Positions 57,704 to 64,000 of a DNA stretch of 64,000 nucleotides are shown here, one piece after another; the first letter of the stretch is position 1; each line of letters starts with the position of its first letter. A program made the position numbers and the translations under genes. Where the stretch lies: contig JBEIIG010000014.1 of NCBI GenBank assembly GCA_040380855.1, positions 3,003-67,002 on the forward strand. Direction: 5' to 3'. Below the pieces are notes generated by a model. That model saw nothing but the letters and a program-made list of their open reading frames with translations, was not told where the DNA came from and did not search any database. Origin of the DNA: VFMC01 sp040380855 (GTDB lineage Bacteria; Actinomycetota; Acidimicrobiia; Acidimicrobiales; Ilumatobacteraceae).

Positions 57704-58732
57704 GTGCGCCGAATCACGCTGTGTGCGACAGCGGCTGTAGCCCTGCTCTCCCCCCTTGCCATTGCGCCCGCGGTCGGCGCCTCCGCCTCGGTCACGAGCA
57801 AGAAGGCCCCGCCCGCTGAGTACGTCGTCGTCGCCGGCGACTACCTGCTCGGGATCGCCAAGAAGCTGAACGTCGGCTTCCGCGACCTGCTCGACCTCAA
57901 CAAGCTCACCCCCACGAGCGCGCTGTTCCCCGGCGATGTGCTGAAGGTTCCAGCGGCGAAGGGCCCGGCGCCCGCTCCGGCAGCACCCAAGTCGCCCGCT
58001 CCGGCAGCGCCCAAGCCGCCGGCAGCACCGAAGGCCCCGACCCCCGCAGCCAACCAGCCGGTGAGCTACACGATCCAGGCGGGCGACTCGATCTTCGCCA
58101 TCGCCAAGAAGTACGGACTGAAGTACGGCTCGATCCTGAAGCTCAACGGCATCACGCTCGAGTCGATGCTGCAGCCGGGCACGGTGCTGCTGTTGCCCGC
58201 CGGTTCCGCCGTCGTGAAGCCAGCGGCTGCGCCATCCCCGCCCACCACGGCCCCGCCCACCACCGCGCCGCCCACCACCGCGCCGCCCACGACTGCGCCG
58301 CCCACCACCGTGCCGCCCGCGACCACTCCCCCGGCGACCGTGGCACCGTCGGCAGGCCCGCTCGACCCGGTGATCGCGTTCGCCAAGGCACAGGTGGGCA
58401 AGCCCTACCAGTACTTCACGGCCGGCCCCGACACCTACGACTGCTCGGGCCTCACCCTGGCCGCGTACAAGCAGATCGGCGTCTCACTGGTGCACCAGAG
58501 CCTCGCCCAGTCGAAGCAGGGCCGTGCGGTCGACTGGACCGTCGAGCCGATCAAGGCCGGCGATCTGGTGTTCATGTTCTCGACACGCAATCCGAACGTG
58601 ATCAGCCACGTGGGCATCGCCATCAGCGCCACCCGTTGGATCCACTCGCCCCGGCCCGGCGATGTGGTGCGCGAGGGCCCGATGCCGCCGTCCGAGCGGA
58701 TCATCGCCGTCCGCCGCTTCGTCGAGACCTGA
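57704..58732 (+). CDS. secreted LysM - LysM - NlpC/P60 peptidoglycan hydrolase
   Basis: A 342-residue cell-wall endopeptidase. An N-terminal Sec signal (~1-26, 'AAVALLSPLAIAPAVGA') precedes two LysM domains ('YVVVAGDYLLGIAKKLNV...VLKVP', ~40-84; 'YTIQAGDSIFAIAKKYGL...VLLLP', ~122-165) separated by an Ala/Pro/Lys linker. A Pro-Thr repeat linker (~179-204) leads to the NlpC/P60 domain (~225-342) with catalytic Cys in 'TYDCSGLTLAAY' and His in 'ISHVGIAI' and 'RWIHSP'. It binds glycan and cleaves stem peptides. A sigma-28-like promoter precedes it. Confidence 0.9.
   Translation: MRRITLCATAAVALLSPLAIAPAVGASASVTSKKAPPAEYVVVAGDYLLGIAKKLNVGFRDLLDLNKLTPTSALFPGDVLKVPAAKGPAPAPAAPKSPAPAAPKPPAAPKAPTPAANQPVSYTIQAGDSIFAIAKKYGLKYGSILKLNGITLESMLQPGTVLLLPAGSAVVKPAAAPSPPTTAPPTTAPPTTAPPTTAPPTTVPPATTPPATVAPSAGPLDPVIAFAKAQVGKPYQYFTAGPDTYDCSGLTLAAYKQIGVSLVHQSLAQSKQGRAVDWTVEPIKAGDLVFMFSTRNPNVISHVGIAISATRWIHSPRPGDVVREGPMPPSERIIAVRRFVET
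58238..58312 (+). repeat. five tandem 15-bp repeats encoding a PPTTA linker
   Basis: The unit CCGCCCACCACCGCG recurs five times with few changes, followed by a decayed sixth copy to about 58327. It encodes PPTTA in the hinge between the LysM and NlpC/P60 domains. Copy number is likely to vary between strains. Confidence 0.85.
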
Positions 58733-58738
58733 TCCGCC

Positions 58739-61700
58739 TCAGCGCAGTTGCGTCAGCGCTGCGTCGAGTTCGGCGAGCAGCACCTCGGCATCGGGGCGGT
58801 CGAACACGATCGGCGGCTTGATCTTCAGCACGTTGTCGGCCGGCCCGTCGGTGCTCACCAGCACGCCGCGTTCGCGCATGGCGTTGGCCACGTCGGCGGC
58901 CAGCGCAGTGGCGGGCTGCCGTGTGGCACGGTCGACGACCAGGTCGACCCCGAGGTACATGCCCTCGCCACGCACATGGCCGATGGCCTCGTGTCGGCCC
59001 TGCAACTCGGCGAACCCGTCGAGCAGCATGCGACCCACCTCGCGGGCGCGGGCCTGCAGGTCCTCACCCTCGATCACGTCGAGCACGGCCATACCCACGG
59101 CACAGCTCACCGGGTTGCCCCCGAACGTCGAGAAGAACTCCATGCCGTTGGCGAACGCGGCAGCGATGGCCGGTGTGGTGACCACCGCTGCGAGCGGGTG
59201 GCCGTTTCCCATCGGCTTGCCGAGGGTGACGATGTCGGGCACCACCCCTTGCAGTTCGAACCCCCACATGGCTGCACCCACCCTGCCGAAGCCCACCTGC
59301 ACCTCGTCGGCGATGCACAGCGCACCCGCTGCGCGAGCGTGCGTGTACGCGGCGGCGAGATAGCCCGAGGGGAACACCACCTGGCCACCGCAGCCGCTGA
59401 TCGACTCGGCGATGAACGCCGCCGGCGCCGGATGTGCATCACGAACCGACTCGGCATAGCGGGCACCGGCATCGGGCACGTCGGCGCCGAAGCGGCCCCG
59501 GTAGGGGTCGGGCAGTTCGGCCAGGTGCACGTGGTCGGCCTTGCCGGCACCACCCTTGCGGTTGAACTTGTAGGCGCTCACCTCGATGGCTGCGGCGGTG
59601 TTGCCGTGGTAGCCCCAGTCGACCGCCACCACGTCGCGGCGACCGGTGACCGTGCGGGCGATGCGCAGGGCCAGCTCGGTGGCCTCGCTGCCCGAGTTCA
59701 CGAAGTACACCACCTGCAGCGGGTCGGGGAACAACGCCGCGAGGCGTTCGGCGTAGCGTCCGATCAGCGGGTGCAGGTAGCGGGTGTTGGTGTTCAGCAC
59801 GGCCGCCTGACGGGCCAGCGCGCCGACGACGTGCGGGTGGGCGTGGCCCACATGGCACACATTGTTCACACAGTCGAGGAAGCCGCGGCCGGTGGCGTCG
59901 ACCAGGTACGCGCCCTCGCCGCGCACGATGGTGAGTGGACGGCGATAGCTGATGCTCAGGCTCGGCCCGAGGTGGGCGCGCCGTGAGGCGAGCAACTCAT
60001 CGGTGGCAGGCGCCGGTTGGGTGAAGGTCTCGGGGGCCAGGCGGATGAGGGCGTTGGCGTCGGGCACGATCGAGCGCCAGATGCTCATCCGGCTCGGCTC
60101 GCCCGCGCCCTCGAAGTTGCCGCTGAACACCGCCTCGTCGTCGACGAGCAGATCGGTCATCACCTGTACGTGCACGTGCGGGCTCCAGCCGCCGTTCACG
60201 GTGTGGTCGCCGATGAAGCCCACCACATCTCCGGCCGCCACCTGCTGGCCGGGTCGCACGGTGGTGAGCGTGCGCCGCGACAGGTGCCCGTACAGCACCC
60301 AGAACGGCCCGGCGTCGCCCGCCTCGTGCTGCAGCACCACCGTCGGGCCGTAGTCGTAGGCGGCGTCGTTGTCGACCACGCTCAGCACGGTGCCGGGCAG
60401 CATGGCGCGCACCGGTGTGTCGGCGTCGATGAACAGGTCGATGCCGAGGTGCACCGACCGGGGCTCGGGCGCGTCGGTGCGGAACTGCTCGCCCTGGTAG
60501 CAGGTTCGGTCCTCGTCGTAGGCGCCCACACCCACCTCGGCCCCACGGGTACGCAGCTCGTCGCGCAACCAGGCCTCGTAGGCAACAGGGTCGGCGGCGT
60601 GCTCGGTTCCAGGTGCGCCGTCGGCGAGGCTCAGCAGCATGCGCCCGGCACGGGTGAGGTCGAACGGCAGCACCGGACCGGGCCGGCACTCGGGTGAGTG
60701 CATCCACGCCACGATCGCGTCGTGACGCGGCACCGGGGTGAGGCCGGCGGCGTCGCGCGCGACGAAGTGCCAGAACTCGGGACGCACGGCCATGAGGCGG
60801 CGCAGCAGACGCAGCGCCGGTGCCTGCGACACGAGCAGGTACTCGTTGTCGGCGAACTCGCTGGCGCGGTGCGACGAGATGGTGACGCTCATCGCCAGGC
60901 GCGCCGCCACGAGATCGAACAATGCCTGGAGCTCGCGTTCGTCGAGCGCGAACTCGGCCACGTACCCGCCCACCACACGCCGGGCGACGGCCACGAGATC
61001 GGCCTGGTCGAGCAGCGCATAGGCCAACCCCACTGCGAGTTCGTTCACCTGGCGGGCCACGAGCATGTCGCCGAAGTCGATCAGGCCGGTCACCTCGTCG
61101 CCGTCGGCCAGCACGTTGTAGTCGTTCGCGTCGTGGTGCACGACGGCGGCACGCAAGGTGGGCAGCAGCGGCACCACGCGGCGCAGGTGGCGGTCGAACG
61201 CCCGCTCGACCAGCGCACGGTCGTCGGCGTCGGCGATGTCGGCCGTCCACGGCCGAACGTCTTGGGCGCGGTCGAGGTTCCACAGGAAGTCGGGCCGATG
61301 CGCTGCGGGGTGAGCGAAGCCGGCCAGTGCCCGCGACAGGCGGCCGAGCGTGTGGCCGAGGTGCCGTTCCAGGGCGGCGGTGCGAGGCACCGTGGCAAGC
61401 GGTCGCCCGGGCAGCCACGTGACGCAGCGCACCAGATGCGTGCCCTGAGCGCTGGTCCACCGTGCCGTCGGGGACCCGTCGACGGTGTGCCACACCCGCG
61501 GCACCGGAAGCGTCGGGTCGACCCGGGCGATGTGGTCGAGCGCCCGATGCTGCAGGTCGAGCGTCGCCGGGTGCTCGGCCACGTTGGCCACCTTCACCAC
61601 CCACTCGCCGTCGGGCCCGGCGAGGCGCAGGTTCCGGTCGCGTTCGCTGTCGAGCGCGGTGAGGGTGCCCGACAACCCGAAATCGACCCGCAGCCCGGTC

Positions 61701-61756
61701 GCCACCTCGGCGTCGGCCACCTGCGGAGGTGCCTGGGCGAAGACGTCGCCCGTCAC
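58739..61756 (-). CDS. three-domain protein: APH-type phosphotransferase, M23-like domain, class III aminotransferase
   Basis: A 1005-residue protein. Residues ~25-330 are a choline/aminoglycoside-kinase-like phosphotransferase with 'AAVVHHDANDYNVLADG' (catalytic loop, ~210) and 'GLIDFGDML' (metal Asp, ~233). Residues ~450-560 are M23/LytM-like: 'SVHLGIDLFI' and 'SPHVHVQVM' (His-x-His). Residues ~590-1000 are a class III PLP aminotransferase: 'VYFVNSGSEATELALRIAR', 'CIADEVQVGFGRVG', 'TLGKPMGNGHPLAAVV' (PLP Lys). The same architecture is known in large AGXT2-like proteins; phospho-amine lyase or transaminase activity after phosphorylation is plausible. The GTG start overlaps the surE stop (GTGA). 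Confidence 0.88.
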   Translation of the reverse strand: MTGDVFAQAPPQVADAEVATGLRVDFGLSGTLTALDSERDRNLRLAGPDGEWVVKVANVAEHPATLDLQHRALDHIARVDPTLPVPRVWHTVDGSPTARWTSAQGTHLVRCVTWLPGRPLATVPRTAALERHLGHTLGRLSRALAGFAHPAAHRPDFLWNLDRAQDVRPWTADIADADDRALVERAFDRHLRRVVPLLPTLRAAVVHHDANDYNVLADGDEVTGLIDFGDMLVARQVNELAVGLAYALLDQADLVAVARRVVGGYVAEFALDERELQALFDLVAARLAMSVTISSHRASEFADNEYLLVSQAPALRLLRRLMAVRPEFWHFVARDAAGLTPVPRHDAIVAWMHSPECRPGPVLPFDLTRAGRMLLSLADGAPGTEHAADPVAYEAWLRDELRTRGAEVGVGAYDEDRTCYQGEQFRTDAPEPRSVHLGIDLFIDADTPVRAMLPGTVLSVVDNDAAYDYGPTVVLQHEAGDAGPFWVLYGHLSRRTLTTVRPGQQVAAGDVVGFIGDHTVNGGWSPHVHVQVMTDLLVDDEAVFSGNFEGAGEPSRMSIWRSIVPDANALIRLAPETFTQPAPATDELLASRRAHLGPSLSISYRRPLTIVRGEGAYLVDATGRGFLDCVNNVCHVGHAHPHVVGALARQAAVLNTNTRYLHPLIGRYAERLAALFPDPLQVVYFVNSGSEATELALRIARTVTGRRDVVAVDWGYHGNTAAAIEVSAYKFNRKGGAGKADHVHLAELPDPYRGRFGADVPDAGARYAESVRDAHPAPAAFIAESISGCGGQVVFPSGYLAAAYTHARAAGALCIADEVQVGFGRVGAAMWGFELQGVVPDIVTLGKPMGNGHPLAAVVTTPAIAAAFANGMEFFSTFGGNPVSCAVGMAVLDVIEGEDLQARAREVGRMLLDGFAELQGRHEAIGHVRGEGMYLGVDLVVDRATRQPATALAADVANAMRERGVLVSTDGPADNVLKIKPPIVFDRPDAEVLLAELDAALTQLR

Positions 61757-62580
61757 GGCGCGCCGAGCAGCCCCGACAGGGCCTTCTCGGCCAGGCCGAG
61801 GTCGCTGCGCTGATCGGCGGTGATGCGGCTGAGGTAACTGATGGCCACGCTGTTGCGCTCGACGATGCCACCGTCGGTGTCGACCGGCAGCTCCACCTGG
61901 GTGCCCCAGCTCATCCGCACGTGGAACGCCCCGTCGTGACCGTGCTTGGGTTCGAGCGTGGCGCTCGACATCGACCGCGGCGGCTGCGTGCCCACGGCGG
62001 CGTGGCGCCAGCCCTCGATCTCGTTCAGCTCGCAGTTCGGCACGTTGATGTTGGCCACCACCGGCTCCGATGGCATGTCGGCCACCAGGCCCTCCACGAA
62101 CGCGTCGGCAACCGCTGCGGCGGTGTGCCACTTCTGGCCGATGAGCATCTCGTCCCAACCCTGCCCCTCGACCCCGAACCCGTTGACGGCCTGGCTGACC
62201 GCCACACCGCTGATGTTGCCGATGCGGGCCGTGTAGGCGGCACCGATGGTGCCCGAGTGGTACACCGAGCGGCCCACGTTGGCGCCCGGGTTGATACCCG
62301 ACACGATCAGGTCGAACGGGGCACCGAAGGCGCCGAGGCGGGCGAACATCACGCACAGCGCGGGCGGGCCGGTGACGGCCCAGGCCTCGTCGATGCCCTC
62401 CACCTGGGTGCGGTACACCTCGGGCTGGATGAGGTGCAGGGCGCCGAGCGCTGCGCTGGCACCCGAGTACTCGCGGTCGGGGGCGATGATCACCACCTCG
62501 CCGTGACGGCGCATCGCCCGGGCGAGGATGTGGAGGCCCACCGAATCGATACCGTCGTCGTTGGTCAGCAGGATGCGCAT
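61753..62580 (-). CDS. surE: 5'/3'-nucleotidase SurE
   Basis: A 275-residue SurE-family nucleotidase. 'MRILLTNDDGIDSVGLHILA' at the start carries the metal Asp pair (8-9). 'IIAPDREYSGASAAL' (~33-47, metal Ser), 'VTGPPALCVMFA' (~73) and 'LIVSGINPGANVGRSVYHSGTIGAA' segments (~93-117, metal Asn) are conserved. It dephosphorylates nucleoside monophosphates and possibly other phosphoesters. Start at the family's canonical MRILL; CACGAT lies 6 nt upstream. It is coupled to the large APH-M23-aminotransferase gene and divergent from the RlmI-like gene through a large palindrome. Confidence 0.92.
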   Translation of the reverse strand: MRILLTNDDGIDSVGLHILARAMRRHGEVVIIAPDREYSGASAALGALHLIQPEVYRTQVEGIDEAWAVTGPPALCVMFARLGAFGAPFDLIVSGINPGANVGRSVYHSGTIGAAYTARIGNISGVAVSQAVNGFGVEGQGWDEMLIGQKWHTAAAVADAFVEGLVADMPSEPVVANINVPNCELNEIEGWRHAAVGTQPPRSMSSATLEPKHGHDGAFHVRMSWGTQVELPVDTDGGIVERNSVAISYLSRITADQRSDLGLAEKALSGLLGAP

Positions 62581-62586
62581 CCCCCC

Positions 62587-62628
62587 ATCGTGCCCGATCC
62601 GCGGTATGCCGCGGGGATCGGGCACGAT
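62587..62628. promoter_or_regulatory. symmetric bidirectional promoter/dyad between surE and RlmI-like genes
   Basis: Perfect 14-bp inverted repeats, ATCGTGCCCGATCC (62587-62600) and GGATCGGGCACGAT (62615-62628), flank a 14-nt centre that holds a further GCGG-TATG-CCGC dyad. Each arm ends in CACGAT read outward, exactly 6 nt before the ATG of surE (62580) and the GTG of the methyltransferase (62635). This looks like two mirror-image leaderless promoters sharing one element. Confidence 0.6.
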
Positions 62629-62634
62629 AGGGGT

Positions 62635-63888
62635 GTGAACGTGCTCGACTCCCTGCCCCGCCCCGCCGACTCACGGCTGGCGCTGCGGGTCACCCCCGAC
62701 GCTGTGCGTCGCCTTCGGGGCGGGCACCCGTGGCTGTTCGACGGCTCGATCACCTCGGTCAGCCGCGAGGGCGCACCGGGCGACCTGGCCGTGGTGTTCG
62801 ACGACGACCGCCGGTTCGTGGCCATCGGCCTGTGGGACCCCGCGTCGCCCATCCGCGTGAAGGTGCTGCACCACGGCAAACCGGTCACCATCGACGCCGA
62901 CTGGTTCCGTGGCCGCCTGGCCGAGGCGGTGGCCCGCCGCCGCACGCTCGCCGGGTCGGTGGGCACACCCACCGCCACCACCGGCTACCGCGTGGTGCAC
63001 GGCGAGAACGACGGCCTGCCGGGCCTGGTGCTCGACCGCTACGGCCATGTGGCCGTGTTGAAGCTCTACTCGGCCGCGTGGGTGCCGCATCTGGCCATGC
63101 TGGTGCCGCTCATCATCGAGGCGCTGCCCTCGCGTTCGCTGGTGCTGCGCCTCGCCCGCCAGATCGACGTGCCCGGCCTGCACGAGGGCCTGTCGCTGTT
63201 CGGGCCGCCCGTGGTCGAGCCCGTGCCGTTCACCGAGCACGGCCTGCACTTCGAGGCCGACGTGGTGCGCGGCCAGAAGACGGGGCACTTCCTCGACCAG
63301 CGCGACAACCGCATCCGCGTCGGGTCGATGGCCGCAGGGGCACGGGTGCTCGACCTGTTCTCGTGCAACGGCGGGTTCTCGGTGCATGCCGCCGCCGGCG
63401 GCGCCACGAGCGTGCACAGCGTCGACGCCAGCCCATTCGCCATCGAGGCGGCGCGCACCAACATGCTGCTGAACGCCACGCTGCCCGCCGTTGCGGCGTG
63501 CCGCCACGACACCACCGTGGGCGAGGCGTTCGGCGTGATGGAACGCCTCGCCGCCGCCCGCACCCGCTTCGACATCGTGGTCATCGACCCACCGTCGTTC
63601 GCGTCGAACGCCCTGGCCGTGCCCAAGGCCATCACCGCGTACCAACGCCTCACCACGCTGGGGTTGGCGCTGGTGGAACGCGACGGCCTGCTGGTGCAGG
63701 CGTCGTGTTCCTCGCGCGTCACCGAACCCGACTTCGCCCGAGCGGTGCACACCGCCGCTGCGGCAGCCGGCTACGACCTCGAAGAGGTGGCGCGCACGGG
63801 CCACGCCCTCGACCACCCGATCGGCTTCCCCGAGGGTGCCTACCTGAAGGCCGTCTTCGCCCGGCCGCACCGGATGAAGCGGCCATGA
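62635..63888 (+). CDS. rlmI: RlmI-like 23S rRNA (cytosine-C5)-methyltransferase
   Basis: A 417-residue class I methyltransferase. N-terminal PUA domain (~14-85: 'VRRLRGGHPWLFDGSITSV'), RlmI-specific linker with 'GYRVVHGENDGLPGLVLDRYG' (~114-134), 'GQKTGHFLDQRDNR' (~213), SAM-binding 'VLDLFSCNGGFSVHAA' (~236-251), 'VIDPPSFAS' (~313) and the catalytic 'VQASCSSRV' Cys (~354). RlmI methylates C1962 of 23S rRNA in E. coli; paralogues exist, so the exact base is uncertain. GTG 62635 fits the dyad promoter; a second GTG at 62641 is possible. Confidence 0.87.
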   Translation: MNVLDSLPRPADSRLALRVTPDAVRRLRGGHPWLFDGSITSVSREGAPGDLAVVFDDDRRFVAIGLWDPASPIRVKVLHHGKPVTIDADWFRGRLAEAVARRRTLAGSVGTPTATTGYRVVHGENDGLPGLVLDRYGHVAVLKLYSAAWVPHLAMLVPLIIEALPSRSLVLRLARQIDVPGLHEGLSLFGPPVVEPVPFTEHGLHFEADVVRGQKTGHFLDQRDNRIRVGSMAAGARVLDLFSCNGGFSVHAAAGGATSVHSVDASPFAIEAARTNMLLNATLPAVAACRHDTTVGEAFGVMERLAAARTRFDIVVIDPPSFASNALAVPKAITAYQRLTTLGLALVERDGLLVQASCSSRVTEPDFARAVHTAAAAAGYDLEEVARTGHALDHPIGFPEGAYLKAVFARPHRMKRP

Positions 63889-64000
63889 CAGGTCTCGCGG
63901 CGCCTGGCATCCCGGTGATCGATCTGGGCGGCGAACCCGGTGCCGTGGCCGCTGCAGTACGCACTGCCTGCGCCGAGGTGGGCTTCCTGCAGGTGACCGG
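63885..64000 (+). CDS. isopenicillin-N-synthase-like 2OG-Fe(II) oxygenase (3' truncated by window)
   Basis: Only the first 38 residues are visible: 'GIPVIDLGGEPGAVAAAV' and 'ACAEVGFLQVT', the typical start of the DIOX_N domain of isopenicillin-N-synthase/flavonol-synthase-like oxygenases. The metal-binding half lies outside the window. The ATG overlaps the stop of the methyltransferase gene (ATGA), so the two are co-transcribed. Confidence 0.7.
   Translation, partial: MTGLAAPGIPVIDLGGEPGAVAAAVRTACAEVGFLQVT

Noticed and set aside
58238..58327. Short regular repeats resembling a repeat array.
   Set aside because: The 15-bp units are in frame and encode a Pro-Thr hinge. There are no spacers or cas genes, so it is not CRISPR.

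Overview
The window comes from a high-GC actinobacterium, most likely a member of the Acidimicrobiia (Ilumatobacter-like). This rests on base composition, actinobacterial families such as a DUF222/HNH protein, a small Cys-rich protein and relatives of the mycobacterial dormancy proteins Rv2030c and Rv0571c, and many start codons that look leaderless. It is dense chromosomal coding DNA: no gap reaches 300 bases, and I see no rRNA or tRNA gene, insertion sequence, prophage or CRISPR array. The gene content is that of an aerobic heterotroph living on diverse organic matter.

Layout. 1-4.3 kb: 5'-truncated dimethylglycine/sarcosine-type oxidoreductase, an alkaline-phosphatase-superfamily hydrolase with an unusual domain order, and a small Cys-rich protein under a CsoR-like palindrome. 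4.3-11.6 kb: YtcJ-type amidohydrolase, GyrI-like protein, an ABC transporter pair (ATPase plus FtsX-type permease) and a GAF-GGDEF-EAL protein. 11.6-13.7 kb: divergent phosphoribosyltransferase and erythromycin-esterase-like genes. 13.7-16.7 kb: PhyH-P450-PfkB operon. 17.6-21 kb: four-carbon acid sugar operon (DtnK-like kinase, PdxA-like dehydrogenase) coupled to an rRNA methyltransferase. 21-27 kb: phytoene-dehydrogenase-like protein, phosphoribosyltransferase-hydrolase fusion, TetR plus amidase, enolase-superfamily enzyme. 27-30.1 kb: sulfatase with its formylglycine-generating enzyme. 30.2-32.9 kb: molybdopterin oxidoreductase and hemerythrin. 32.9-38.9 kb: five-gene operon (desaturase, PhnD-like protein, SGNH hydrolase, MFS, enoyl-CoA hydratase) divergent from an XRE regulator. 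38.9-47.7 kb: histidine-utilisation operon hutH-hutU-PhyH-def-hutF-hutI-Ldh2 with a divergent IclR regulator. 47.7-64 kb: circularly permuted amine oxidase, DUF222 HNH protein, aromatic-catabolism operon (FAH, extradiol dioxygenase, MhpA-like), thioesterase and VOC-cupin fusion, hydantoinase A, LysM-NlpC/P60 hydrolase, a three-domain APH-M23-aminotransferase protein coupled to SurE, RlmI-like methyltransferase and the start of a 2OG oxygenase.

How the parts work together. The hut operon takes histidine to urocanate, imidazolone propionate, formiminoglutamate and, by HutF, N-formylglutamate. No HutG-type deformylase is present; a peptide-deformylase homologue sits in its place, translationally coupled to hutF. 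Three near-identical 14-bp boxes resembling the DosR site lie upstream of the phosphoribosyltransferase/esterase pair, the phosphoribosyltransferase-hydrolase fusion and the hemerythrin gene. Two are centred at exactly -43.5 from the start codon, which suggests a local dormancy/oxygen regulon. At 18 transcription-unit starts a hexamer of form NANNNT lies exactly 6 or 7 nt before the start codon, which looks like the promoter grammar of leaderless mRNAs in this organism.
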